Source: Chromatiaceae bacterium (GTDB taxonomy: Bacteria; Pseudomonadota; Gammaproteobacteria; Chromatiales; Chromatiaceae). From it: a DNA stretch of 64,000 nucleotides. Every line of letters begins with the position of its first letter. The stretch's first letter is position 1. The translations under genes and the position numbers were made by a program. The stretch covers positions 1 to 64,000 of the forward strand of contig JALOTB010000025.1 in assembly GCA_025458165.1 (NCBI GenBank), read 5' to 3'. The notes under the pieces were generated by a model. The model saw only the letters and a program-made list of their open reading frames with translations. It was not told the origin of the DNA and did not search any database. Shown one piece after another: positions 38,438 to 47,415 of the stretch.

Positions 38438-39466
38438 TCAGTCGGCGATGCGGACATCCTGGCCGGTCGCGAGGATCTCGGCGGTCTTGGCGTCGATGTA
38501 GTCGAAGGGACTGTCGGGGTAGCGCCCGTAGTGGCGGGCGCCGACGTACTCGAGCATCCCGGCGAAGTGGTAGCTGTAGAGCATGCTCTCGATGCGCGCG
38601 ATCTCCTCGCCCCGGTCGAAGAGCAGGATGCCTGGGCGGTAGGTAAGGCCGAGCCCCTTCACCCAGTCCTTGGGCGTCGTCGCCTTGCCCGCCGGGTCGA
38701 TCATCGGCTCCTCGGAAAGCGCGTCCACGCGCACGAAGGTGAAGTCGGCGAGCGCCAGGCGCACCTCGGGGCGGGCGAGATGGCCGTCGTGGAGGTCGTC
38801 GCACGCAAGGCAGGCGGAGTCCTCCACCAGCACGGCGAGCGGCCGATCACCCGCCTGGCTGAGGTCCGTCAGCTCGCTGAGCTGCGGGTGCGGCCGGGGC
38901 TGGTAGACGCCGGGGACGCGAACGCCGTTGAGGTAATCCGCCAAGGCCTGGTGGCGATAGGCCCGCGCGGCGACGTAGTCGAGCACCTGCTTGAAGTCTT
39001 GCGGATTGCGGTAGCCGTTGACCCGGGCCACCGGCCGGTTGTCTTCGCCGAGAAAGACGATGGTCGGTGTGTAGCGCACCGCCAGCAGATCGGCGATCTC
39101 TTTCTCGGTGGCCCTGGTGTCTTGGTTGAGGGCGACCTCACGATCCCCTTTGATATTGAGCGCGATGACGTCAAACCGCTCGCGCAGGAAGTCGGTGTAG
39201 GGGGCGTGCTTGAAGCTCTCCTCGGTCATCTTGTAGCAGTAGGGGCAACCGGTCATCTCCAGGAATAGGATGACGTGCTTGCCCTGCTCGGCCGCCTCGC
39301 CCACGTCCTCGCCGATGTCGAGGAAGCTCTCCTTGAACCACTCGGGATGGACCGACAGTATCCCGCCGGTCACCTTTCCGGGCGGCGGGGTGTCCGCGAT
39401 AACGACCAGGGACGCCGCGGCGAGCAACACGGCGAATGTCAGGGCAGGAAAGCTCGTCGTTGTCAT
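38438..39466 (-). CDS. Exported double-thioredoxin-fold protein, SoxW-like
   Basis: The product is 342 residues from ATG 39466, with a signal peptide (hydrophobic residues 7-22). The first thioredoxin fold carries MTGCPYCYKM near residue 85 and a cis-Pro region YTPTIVFLG. A second, less typical domain carries ACLACDDLH near 218 and its own cis-Pro (YRPGILLF). Such periplasmic thioredoxins keep partners reduced; SoxW-type members accompany sulfur oxidation. It lies upstream of cbbL and in the same direction but across the AT-rich promoter region, so probably a separate unit. Confidence 0.82.
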   Translation of the reverse strand: MTTTSFPALTFAVLLAAASLVVIADTPPPGKVTGGILSVHPEWFKESFLDIGEDVGEAAEQGKHVILFLEMTGCPYCYKMTEESFKHAPYTDFLRERFDVIALNIKGDREVALNQDTRATEKEIADLLAVRYTPTIVFLGEDNRPVARVNGYRNPQDFKQVLDYVAARAYRHQALADYLNGVRVPGVYQPRPHPQLSELTDLSQAGDRPLAVLVEDSACLACDDLHDGHLARPEVRLALADFTFVRVDALSEEPMIDPAGKATTPKDWVKGLGLTYRPGILLFDRGEEIARIESMLYSYHFAGMLEYVGARHYGRYPDSPFDYIDAKTAEILATGQDVRIAD

Positions 39467-40521
39467 CACGTACCTCGGCGTGTTGAGGGGCACGCAGTGC
39501 GCCGCCGGCCCCCTCGGAAGACCGGCCGCTGCGGCCAGCAAGTTTCACCTGAGCGCTCCACCGATCCGTTGCCTCAGCGCGAGGCGGACTTGAGTCGGGG
39601 TCCGTAAGACCAAGGCCGCCAAGGCGCGCCGCCTCCACCAAGCGCCACCCCAAGACGCCGGACAGGCCGAGCACCACCAAATCATCGCGCGGCGGCCAAC
39701 CGGGGAGATGGTCCGCCCGACCTGGGTTCGGCGACGCCACTTCGATCATTACACAAGGGGCGGGAATGGCGATGCAAGCCCCGCACTCGTGCTGGGCTGT
39801 CGGCCGCGGCGGGCGGCCCCGCCGGGGTCTCTGCCCCCGCGCTGGCCGTCTCGCCTCAGCCATAACCCACGACTCCGCGAGGCCCCCGATGGGATTTCCT
39901 CTCGCCAGAACGATCGCCCCGACTTGAGCAACCCGATGCGCACACCCGTGGCGTCCGCGCCAGGACGTCCCGCAGCCGGCCTCGACCATCCTGCGGCCCG
40001 CCTGCGGAGCCCTGCCGTCACGCTGCTCGGTCCCCTCTCTCGCGACCCCGCCCTGACGGCGCAGGCCCTTTATCTCTGATGTCCCTGATGTCCGCCTGAC
40101 GGTCAGCACCCGGCTCGGGCCGATGGCGATCGGCGTGGGCCGCGGGCCGCGGGCCGCTCCGCGAGGCTTGCCCGCGCCTGTAGCCAATCCATCGGACTGC
40201 CGCACCGGCGTCCGCTGCGCGGCGACCAGGTCGGGGGCGAAGTGGTCTTGCTCGGGGCCTAAGGTCGCGCCTGGGCCCGACGTCAGCCCGTCAACCGACC
40301 GGAGTCCGATCCCGACGGATGCCGTGGCTTGACGGGTCCGACCGGCCAACCTGCTGCTGGCACACCCCTGTCGGGAACCTCTGCGGTCAGTCGCCCTCGC
40401 GCCGAAGGATAAGGGCCGGACGCGGGCGGCTTAAGCACGGTATGCTAACCTGGCTCAAGCTCCGTGCCGCCGCCCGGCGCTGCCACCCCGTACCAACCGT
40501 TCGGCGAGGACCGGCCCCGCC
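39467..40521. other. About 1,050 bases without a convincing gene
   Basis: The region lies between the divergent thioredoxin and menA genes. Long frames exist on both strands because of GC bias, but all mix low-complexity Arg/Pro/Gly sequence. A 35-residue hydrophobic patch on the minus strand (around 39600-39690) might be a relic of a membrane or PEP-CTERM-like segment; it has no start or flanking domain. Confidence 0.45.
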
Positions 40522-41418
40522 ATGCCTAGCCCGCGCGACTTCTTTCTCGCGACCCGTCCCTGGTCGTTCTCCATGTCGGTCCTCTCGGTCGCGCTGGGCA
40601 CGGCGGTGGCAGCGGCCGACGGGCCGATCGCCTGGGGCTGGCTGTTGCTGACGCTGGTCGGCGCCGTCCTGATCCACGCCGCCGGTAATGTGCTGAACGA
40701 CCACTTCGACTCCACGAACGGTGTCGATCAACCCGACTCCCCCACTGCGCAGTACCGCCCGCACCCGATCCTGGGGGGGCTGCTCAGCCCGCGTGCGCTG
40801 CTCATCGAGGGGCTGGTGCTCCTCGGGCTCGCCACCGCGATCGGGCTGACCCTGGCCTACTTCCGTTCGGCCCACGTCCTTTGGCTGGCCCTCGCCGGAC
40901 TCGGCCTGACGCTGGCCTACACGGCCAAGCCCCTGGTGCTCAAGTACCGGGCGCTGGGTGAGGTCGCGGTCTTTCTGATCTGGGGTCCGCTGATGGTCGA
41001 GGGGGCCTATGCGGTGCAACGTGATGCCCTCTCGCTCGATTCCCTAGTCGTCTCCATCCCCTTTGGTGCCCTGGTCGCGCTGGTGCTGCTGGCGAACAAC
41101 CTGCGCGACATCGACCACGACGCCCGCACCGGGATTCGTACCCTGGGCACGACCCTGGGACGCGAGCAGGGGCTCAGGCTCTTTCGCGCACTGATGCTCT
41201 CGGCTTACGCGTACACCGGCGTGGCGGTGGTCTTCGGGGTGCTGAGCCCCTGGGTGCTGGCGGTCTTTCTGTCCCTGCCGATGGCCTTCGAGCTGCTCGG
41301 CCGCCTGCGCGCCGAGATGCCGGCGATGGCCGACGCCATGACGGCTAAGCTCGACACGGTCTTCGGCGTCCTCTTTCTCGGCGGGATCTTCGCCGCCCAG
41401 ATCGTGCCTTGGCCATAG
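40522..41418 (+). CDS. menA: 1,4-dihydroxy-2-naphthoate prenyltransferase-like (MenA/UbiA family)
   Basis: The product is 298 residues with eight to nine predicted membrane helices. Both Asp-rich motifs of the UbiA family are present: NVLNDHFD near residue 57 and NNLRDIDHDARTG near 195. The FDSTNGVDQPDS and GIRTLGTTLGR context resembles MenA, which attaches the isoprenoid tail in menaquinone synthesis. No other men gene is nearby, so MenA rather than another UbiA member is an inference. It overlaps the next gene by 10 bases. Confidence 0.82.
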   Translation: MPSPRDFFLATRPWSFSMSVLSVALGTAVAAADGPIAWGWLLLTLVGAVLIHAAGNVLNDHFDSTNGVDQPDSPTAQYRPHPILGGLLSPRALLIEGLVLLGLATAIGLTLAYFRSAHVLWLALAGLGLTLAYTAKPLVLKYRALGEVAVFLIWGPLMVEGAYAVQRDALSLDSLVVSIPFGALVALVLLANNLRDIDHDARTGIRTLGTTLGREQGLRLFRALMLSAYAYTGVAVVFGVLSPWVLAVFLSLPMAFELLGRLRAEMPAMADAMTAKLDTVFGVLFLGGIFAAQIVPWP

Positions 41419-42002
41419 GCGGCGGCATCCTACTGGCGGTCCTCGGCTGGGCCTTCCTCTTCGGCCTCGACTGGGGCAATTTCTGGGTCAAGCTCGGTGT
41501 CACCACCGCGGCGGTCGCGGCCTATGCGCTCGCCTGGGAGCGCCCCCGTATCCGCTTCACCGCCCAGTCGATCGCGATCGGGGTCGCCTCGGCGGTGCTC
41601 CTGTACGGTCTGTTCTACCTCGGCAACGCGCTGGCGCCGCTCATCCTGCCAGGCGCCGCGGGCCAGGTCGGCGGGATCTACGCCCTCGGCGAGGGCTCAT
41701 CGCGGGTAGCGGTGTTCTTCCTTCTGCTCCTGCTGACCGGCCCGGCAGAGGAGATCTTCTGGCGGGGCTTCCTCCAGGGGCGGCTGATGGAGCGCTTTGG
41801 TCCCTGGCCGGGCTATCTCCTAGCGGTGCTGGTGTACGGCGGGGTGCATGCCTTCTCCGGCAATCTGATGCTGATCCTCGCCGCCTTCGTCGCCGGGGCC
41901 TGGTGGGGCCTGCAGTACCTGTGGCGGCGCGATCTCGCGGCGCTGATCGTCTCGCACTCGCTGTGGAGCGCGGTAATCTTCGCGGTGGCCCCGGTGGCCT
42001 GA
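41409..42002 (+). CDS. CPBP family intramembrane glutamic endopeptidase
   Basis: The product is 197 residues with about six membrane helices. The CPBP (Rce1-like) motifs are visible: EEIFWRGF (EExxxR), GGVHAFSGN with the motif-2 histidine, and the last HSLWSAVIF histidine. These membrane proteases process prenylated or other membrane substrates; the bacterial target is unknown. It starts inside the end of menA, so the two are coupled. Confidence 0.88.
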   Translation: MAIGGGILLAVLGWAFLFGLDWGNFWVKLGVTTAAVAAYALAWERPRIRFTAQSIAIGVASAVLLYGLFYLGNALAPLILPGAAGQVGGIYALGEGSSRVAVFFLLLLLTGPAEEIFWRGFLQGRLMERFGPWPGYLLAVLVYGGVHAFSGNLMLILAAFVAGAWWGLQYLWRRDLAALIVSHSLWSAVIFAVAPVA

Positions 42003-42084
42003 TCCCCGGTCGATGGGGCCTGGCCAGCGCCGCGCGCCGGCAAGCTCAGCCTGCGCGACATACGCCCTTCGTGGTCTAATTGCC

Positions 42085-42297
42085 CGCGTCGCAGGTGTCC
42101 CGCGGGCGTCCGCCCTCGGGATGAAACGGGAAGCCGGTGCGCCCAGCCCTCACCGGGCGCGCTCAAAGCCGGCGCTGCCCCCGCAACGGTAGGCGGATGA
42201 TTGAGAGCGGCAACTCGCCACTGTGCCCTGGGCACGGGAAGGCGCCGCCCCGGGGGACCCAGCCCCCCGCCCGCGAGCCCGGAGACCGGCCTGAGGC
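42085..42297 (+). ncRNA. Cobalamin riboswitch
   Basis: The classic elements appear in order: GGTGTCCCGCGGGCG at the start, GGGATGAAACGGGAAGCCGGTG, the B12-box neighbourhood GCTGCCCCCGCAACGGTA, GCCACTGTGCCC-type junction, GGGAAGGCGCC, and the closing GAGCCCGGAGACCGGCCTG. It lies 150 bases before btuB and should shut off its expression when adenosylcobalamin is plentiful. Confidence 0.95.
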
Positions 42298-42444
42298 AAG
42301 AGCCGGCACCGCGGAGGGCGGGACGCTGGCGGTCAGCACGCCGGTCCTCCTGCCCGCGCCGCTCCCCGCCCGTCCCCTCTGTCCTTCCCTCGCCGACCCC
42401 CACAGGTCTCCGTGCGGGTGTGCACGGACAGAGAGAGGACCGCC

Positions 42445-44457
42445 ATGATTGCCAACCACGCCGCGCAGGAGGCCGCCGCCCATGCGACCGCCTCCGGCTC
42501 CTCCCCAGCTTTGGGCTCCGCCTCCAACGGCCACCCAGGGCTCACACCACGGGAAAAGGCCGAGCGACCAAGGCCCTTGTCCCCCGTTTGCGTCCATCTG
42601 CGTCCATTTGCGGACCGTTCCTTTTTTCGGTCCATGGTGGTGGGGTTGGTGCTTGTACTCCCGTACGCGGCACCGGGCTTTGGTGCCGACGCCGCCACCG
42701 AGCTCGATGCGGTGATCGTCACCGCCACCCGCACCGCGCAGACGGCTGACGAGACGCTGGCCGCGGTCACCGTCATCGACCGCGCCGAGATCGAGCGCCG
42801 CCAGGTCCGCTCGGTGGACGACGCCCTGCGCGGCATCCCCGGGCTCAGCATCGCCAACACCGGGGGTCGGGGCCAGCCGACCACCCTGTTCCTGCGCGGC
42901 ACCGACTCCGACCACGTCCTGGTGCTAGTCGATGGAGTCAAGATAGGCTCCGCCACCCTGGGCCCCGCGGCCCTTCAGGACGTCCCCATCGACCAGGTCG
43001 AGCGCATCGAGGTAGTCCGCGGTCCTCGCTCCAGCCTCTACGGCTCCGAGGCCATTGGGGGTGTAATCCAGATCTTCACCCGTCGCGGCGGGGGCCCTTT
43101 GCGGCCGCGATTCTCGGTCGGGGCCGGCAGCGAGGTGAGCGCCAACGCCTCACTCGGGCTCTCGGGCGGGGGCGAGCAGGGGTGGTTCGATGTCAGCGGG
43201 CGCTTCGAGGCGACTGAGGGCTTCGACGCCTGCCGCGGTGAGCCCCTGGTCGGCGGCTGCTTCACCTTCGAGCCCGACAACGACGGCTACCACAACGCCG
43301 CCGGTCATGCCCGGGCGGGCTATCGCTTCGGCGAGCTGGGCGAGATCGACCTGCGCTTCCTGCGCTCGGAGACCGACACCGACTACGACGGCACGATGTT
43401 CAGCGGCAATGAGTCTCGCACCGTACAGCAGGTCGCGGGGGCGAGTGCCTCGCTCTACCCACGGCCCGGCTGGAAGCTCGGCCTCAACGCGGGGCGGAGC
43501 TGGGACGAGCTCGACGTCTTCTATCAGGGCCGGTTCCTGGACCGCTTCGACACCCGCCGCGACAGCCTCTCCTGGCAGAACGATCTCGGCGTCGGCGAGG
43601 GCCAGATCCTCACCCTCAGCATCGATTATCAGCGCGACCAGGTCGACAGCAGCCTGGACTACGAGCGCACTAGCCGCAGCAACACCGGCGTCTTCGGCCA
43701 GTACCTTGGCGAGCTCCAGGGACACCGCGTCCAGTTGAGCGTGCGCCGCGACGACAATCAGCAGTTCGGCGGCGAGACCACCGGGAGCGCCGCCTGGGGC
43801 TACACCCTCGGCAACGGCCTGCGGCTGACGGCCTCCTACGGGACCGCGTTCAAGGCGCCGACCTTCAACGACCTCTACTACCCCTTCTTCGGCAACCCCG
43901 ACCTGGACCCGGAGACCTCGTGGAGTGCGGAGCTCGGGGTCGCAGGGGAGACCCTCGGTACGAGCTGGTCGCTCAACCTCTATCAGACCGAGATCGACGA
44001 CCTGATCGCCTTCGACGCCAATGTCCTGCGCCCCGAGAACATCGACTCCGCCCGCATCCGCGGGCTCGAGGCGGTCGCCGCCACCGAGGTCGCCGGCTGG
44101 CAGCTCAACGCCAACCTGACCCTGCTCGACCCCGAGAACCGCTCCTCGGGGGCGAACCAGGGCCAGCGCCTGCCGCGTCGCCCCGAACAGAGCCTGAGCC
44201 TCGACCTCGACCGCGCCTTCGGCGCGATCCGCGCCGGGGCAAGCCTCTCAGCCTACGGCCGCGCCTACGACGACCTCGCCAACCGCGACCGCCTCGACGG
44301 CTATGTCCTGGTCGACCTGCGCGCCGAGTACGCCTTTAGCCGGGCGCTGCGACTCCAGGGGCGGATCGAGAACCTGCTCGACGAGGACTACGAGACCGCC
44401 GCCTTCTACAACCAGCCCGGCCGGCGGTTCTTCGTGACACTGCGCTACGAGCCTTGA
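42445..44457 (+). CDS. btuB: TonB-dependent vitamin B12 receptor BtuB
   Basis: About 670 residues from ATG 42445, which follows AGAGAGGA closely. A TonB box (DAVIVTATR) precedes the plug (VRSVDDALRGIPGLSI, FLRGTDSDHVLVLVDGV, EVVRGPRSSLYGSEAIGG), followed by a 22-strand barrel ending FFVTLRYEP. It imports cobalamin across the outer membrane, in line with the riboswitch. The signal peptide (VVGLVLVLPYAAPGFGA) only begins near residue 64: about 60 Pro/Ala-rich residues precede it. A start at ATG 42634 would give a normal signal peptide but has no ribosome-binding site. Confidence 0.9.
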   Translation: MIANHAAQEAAAHATASGSSPALGSASNGHPGLTPREKAERPRPLSPVCVHLRPFADRSFFRSMVVGLVLVLPYAAPGFGADAATELDAVIVTATRTAQTADETLAAVTVIDRAEIERRQVRSVDDALRGIPGLSIANTGGRGQPTTLFLRGTDSDHVLVLVDGVKIGSATLGPAALQDVPIDQVERIEVVRGPRSSLYGSEAIGGVIQIFTRRGGGPLRPRFSVGAGSEVSANASLGLSGGGEQGWFDVSGRFEATEGFDACRGEPLVGGCFTFEPDNDGYHNAAGHARAGYRFGELGEIDLRFLRSETDTDYDGTMFSGNESRTVQQVAGASASLYPRPGWKLGLNAGRSWDELDVFYQGRFLDRFDTRRDSLSWQNDLGVGEGQILTLSIDYQRDQVDSSLDYERTSRSNTGVFGQYLGELQGHRVQLSVRRDDNQQFGGETTGSAAWGYTLGNGLRLTASYGTAFKAPTFNDLYYPFFGNPDLDPETSWSAELGVAGETLGTSWSLNLYQTEIDDLIAFDANVLRPENIDSARIRGLEAVAATEVAGWQLNANLTLLDPENRSSGANQGQRLPRRPEQSLSLDLDRAFGAIRAGASLSAYGRAYDDLANRDRLDGYVLVDLRAEYAFSRALRLQGRIENLLDEDYETAAFYNQPGRRFFVTLRYEP

Positions 44458-44863
44458 CCCATCGCGGCCTTGGGCCCACGAAGCGGGTGCGAAGGAGGAT
44501 GTCGAGAATCCAACGCGCCACCCACCCCGAACTGGCAAGCACGCGTTGCTATGCGGGTTCGCGTGCGCCGGCCGAGCCGCGACTCCCCGCCCCTCCCCCT
44601 CTGTCAGAAACGATGTCGCGTCCGCCCGGCGAGTTTGGCTGGGTACGCAGCGTCGTACCCACGCCCGTCCGGGGTCGCCATCCGAGCCGATGGGCTGGGT
44701 TCTCTGAATCGCCCGAGGAGGGGGGTGCGGCCCGCAGGCAGAGTCACGCGTCGGTGTTAAGCCGTCCAGTCTTCGACCTGCCGGTTCGTTGTCCCCTCAG
44801 GGGACTTTCACTAGACTGGGTGAGCAGGCACGGCGAGCCCGCGGCGAGGGAGACAACAGAACA
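44458..44863. other. Intergenic stretch of about 400 bases
   Basis: Between btuB and the Uma2 gene I see no coding pattern, hairpin with T run or RNA gene. The last 100 bases (around 44770-44830) are less GC-rich and may hold the Uma2 promoter. Confidence 0.45.
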
Positions 44864-45418
44864 ATGCAACCCCAGACGACTGCGACCTTACTCTCCGTCG
44901 ACGACTATCTCGCGGGGGAGTTGGAAAGCCAAGTGCGCCATGAGTACGTGGACGGCGAGATCTACGCCATGGTCGGGGCGAGCGACCGCCATGGACTGAT
45001 CGCAGGAAACCTGCATAGCGCGTTGAATCAGCGACTTCCGGATCGCTGCCAGGTCTTCATGTCGGACATGAAGGTCCGCATCCGCACCGCCGAGCGCGAC
45101 ATCTTCTATTACCCGGACGTCCTGGTCTCCTGCGACCCCCGCGACCGGGAACCCTACTACCGCCAGCACCCCTGCCTGATCGCCGAGGTCCTCTCACCCC
45201 ATACGGCCCGCCTGGACCGCTTCGAGAAGTTCCTCTTCTACCAGCAGATCGATGCGCTGGAAGAGTATCTCCTGGTCTCCCAGGACTACCGCCGGGTCGA
45301 GGTCTTCCGCCGCGCCGACCAGTGGCAGGCCACCCGCTATACAAAAGGCGAGGTGTCCCTCCATTCCGTCGATCTCGCCGTCACCATCGAGACCCTCTAC
45401 CGGCGCACCGATCGCTGA
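44864..45418 (+). CDS. Uma2 family (DUF820) restriction-fold protein
   Basis: The product is 184 residues. It has the Uma2 pattern: SVDDYLAGE, RHEYVDGEIYAM, FYYPDVLVSC with the nuclease-fold Asp, and CLIAEVLSP(HT) containing the E-x-hydrophobic motif, then EKFLFYQQI and EEYLLVSQD. The PD-(D/E)XK fold core is intact, but the biological role of the family is unknown; it is abundant in cyanobacteria and purple bacteria. The start at 44864 follows a weak purine-rich site. Confidence 0.88.
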   Translation: MQPQTTATLLSVDDYLAGELESQVRHEYVDGEIYAMVGASDRHGLIAGNLHSALNQRLPDRCQVFMSDMKVRIRTAERDIFYYPDVLVSCDPRDREPYYRQHPCLIAEVLSPHTARLDRFEKFLFYQQIDALEEYLLVSQDYRRVEVFRRADQWQATRYTKGEVSLHSVDLAVTIETLYRRTDR

Positions 45419-45464
45419 CATTGCCGGGTGCAACGGGAGACCTGGCCCCCATGTTCCGTTGCTG

Positions 45465-45896
45465 TCAGTTCGGAAGCCAGGACAGGTTGAGGATGTCGTC
45501 GGTCATCGACCAGATGCACTCGTCCGGGAAACAATCCAAGCCGGTGTCGGAAACCGCAAGCGCCACGCCTTTGGTCCACACGAGATCGATCCAGCGTGGC
45601 TCGGCGAGCTTCGTCCGCAGGCTGGGCGATTCGTCGAGGACGTAAGCCAGATCCTTGCGTTGCGCCTTAATGGTCTTTTCCCAACTGGCACCACGACGCT
45701 CGGGTTGGAATCTCCACTTCAACAGGTGCCCGATCAGAACCGCCATCCGGCTGGTCAGCTCCCGTTGTTCGCTCTTTCCAACGTCCTCGATCTCCTCGGC
45801 GACATGCTCGATATCCAACTCGCCGAAGCGTCCAGCCCTGATCAGCTTGGCCTGGTGGCTCGCCCAAGCGACAACGTCTTCTTCATAAGTCGGCAT
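45465..45896 (-). CDS. DUF29 family protein
   Basis: The product is 143 residues, all-helical. It matches DUF29: YEEDVVAWASHQAKLIRAG, IEHVAEEIEDVGKSEQREL, LIGHLLKWRFQPERRG and SWEKTIKAQR. The family is of unknown function, common in cyanobacteria and Chromatiales, and often found in multiple scattered copies. It converges on the Uma2 gene 46 bases away. Confidence 0.9.
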   Translation of the reverse strand: MPTYEEDVVAWASHQAKLIRAGRFGELDIEHVAEEIEDVGKSEQRELTSRMAVLIGHLLKWRFQPERRGASWEKTIKAQRKDLAYVLDESPSLRTKLAEPRWIDLVWTKGVALAVSDTGLDCFPDECIWSMTDDILNLSWLPN

Positions 45897-46034
45897 TCTG
45901 GTTGCTCCGTAAGGATCGCCTCAATGCACCTGCCACCTGTTCCGCAGGGCGCCCTCCCGATGTGTCATGCGAGATATGGCCCTCGCGCTCGCGCCCGCCA
46001 GCGGCATTCCGAGAGCGAGGTCGCGCAGGCGAAG

Positions 46035-46276
46035 TCAGTCCGTTAGCTCCAGACGCCGCTCGATACGGCCCAGGGGCTCTTCCAGGCGCTCGATGCGGAG
46101 GCTCTGACCGGCATAGCCAGAGTATTGATCGGCGAGGTTGCGCTCGAACCCCGCAAGCCGCGACTCGATCAGGGTCAGTCGATGGCGGATATCTTGCTGG
46201 CCCGACTTCAGATCCGCCATGTCCCCTTGGATGCGATGGAGGATCTCCAGTACCAGGTTATCTCCCGCTTCGTCAT
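46035..46276 (-). pseudogene. Short coiled-coil protein, frame lost just after the start codon
   Basis: The frame ending at 46035 encodes GDNLVLEILHRIQGDMADLK... through ...IERLEEPLGRIERRLELTD, a 75-80 residue heptad-repeat protein of a type common in these genomes. The only well-placed start, ATG 46274-46276 with GGGGGAGG just upstream, is in a different frame that stops after 22 codons. Loss of one base or insertion near codon 2 explains this (ATG-AC then GAAGCGGGA in the coiled-coil frame). The frame stays open further upstream, but without a family-like N-terminus. Confidence 0.6.
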
Positions 46277-46650
46277 GAGGCCTCCCCCAAATCTTGGTCC
46301 CGATGCCAACGGTCAACCCCCAGCATAGTCCAATCGCCCCGCCCTGCGCCCTTCCGCTGGCGGCCGGCCGGCGGAACTGATGTAGGAGCGTCCCCGACTC
46401 GGAGTTCGTGCCCGTGCATTCCACCTTCGGCCGGTTCCGCAGGCGGGTGCCTCAAGGGCGATCGGCCCTTCGGGCTACAGCGTAATCTGCCCGAGCTTCC
46501 GGTGCACTGTACGACGACAGCCCGACCATATCGGCCTCGGGTGGACGAGCGCAGCGCAGTCCAGTGGACGCGCAATGGTAGACCCCGGCCGTCCGCCAGC
46601 CTTCACGCCCGTCGAGCAGGGGCGGCCGCCGCGAAGACAAAAAGACAAAG

Positions 46651-47163
46651 TCACTGTCCGCCGCGCACGAGACGAACGTATATCGCGTAGATCTTATAGG
46701 AGTAGTAGACGTAGCCATGGCCGAAAGCGACGAACCACGCGTAGCCCGAATGGTTGGCATAAGGCGACGAAGACCAGAACCAGGACCCTGGTGTATTCGG
46801 AAACAGGTTTGCGTTGATCGCGGGGCCCCAGCAGCGCCTCTCTACCAACGAGAGCAGCTCGTTCTTGTTAGGCAGCCGCCAGTCCGAACGGCCGGCGAAC
46901 ACCGCCGCCTCCGCGTGCTGCAAGGCCTGCTGCCAAGTCAAGGCGCTGACGCTGCCGGTGCCACAGCCGGCCCCGCTCAAGCCTTCCGCGCGTTGCTTCC
47001 AGATCAGCCCTGTGGACAGGTCCGTCACGGTGCCGTCGCCGTTGTCGGCGAAACGGCTATCGGGCGCGGAGGCCGGGATGTCATTGCGGCAGGTCTGACC
47101 CCAGACCGCCGCCGAGGCGGCGCCCAGCGGCCGCGCGGCCGCCCGCCCGCTGCAGGTCGGGGT
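46651..47163 (-). pseudogene. DUF1566 (Lcl C-terminal) domain protein lacking its 5' end
   Basis: From GTG 47028 a 125-residue DUF1566 domain is intact (LSTGLIWKQ, DWRLPNKNELLSLVE, FWSSSPYA, YVRLVRGGQ). Reading upstream in the same frame continues as a typical protein of this family: AASAAVWGQTCRNDIPASA then DSRFADNGDGTVTD, that is the end of a signal peptide and the normal mature start. The frame is closed by TGA at 47164-47166, and no ATG, GTG or TTG lies before the signal-peptide remnant. The gene has lost its start and half of its signal peptide. Confidence 0.7.
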
Positions 47164-47415
47164 TCAGCCCGGCGACACCTGCGAGGGTGCTGGTGGACTG
47201 CGCTGCGTTTGTCCACCCGAGTTGCTGCGGGTCCTTGGGCCAAGGTCGGCGCGGCGGGGCCAGCTCGCCGGGCAAGGGCTTGGGCCATGTAGCGTGCTTG
47301 AACCCATGCCCGAGTTTGGCGGAGCATAGTCCGGGCTCCCCGCGAGGAGCGGGGGATTCCGCGTCGCTCCGATACGGGGTCGGCCGGTAGCACAACACCG
47401 AGGGGGTTGTATCCC

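Noticed and set aside
39590..39700. Minus-strand hydrophobic patch that resembles a PEP-CTERM sorting tail
   Set aside because: No PEP motif, start codon or upstream domain goes with it, and the frame continues in low-complexity sequence.
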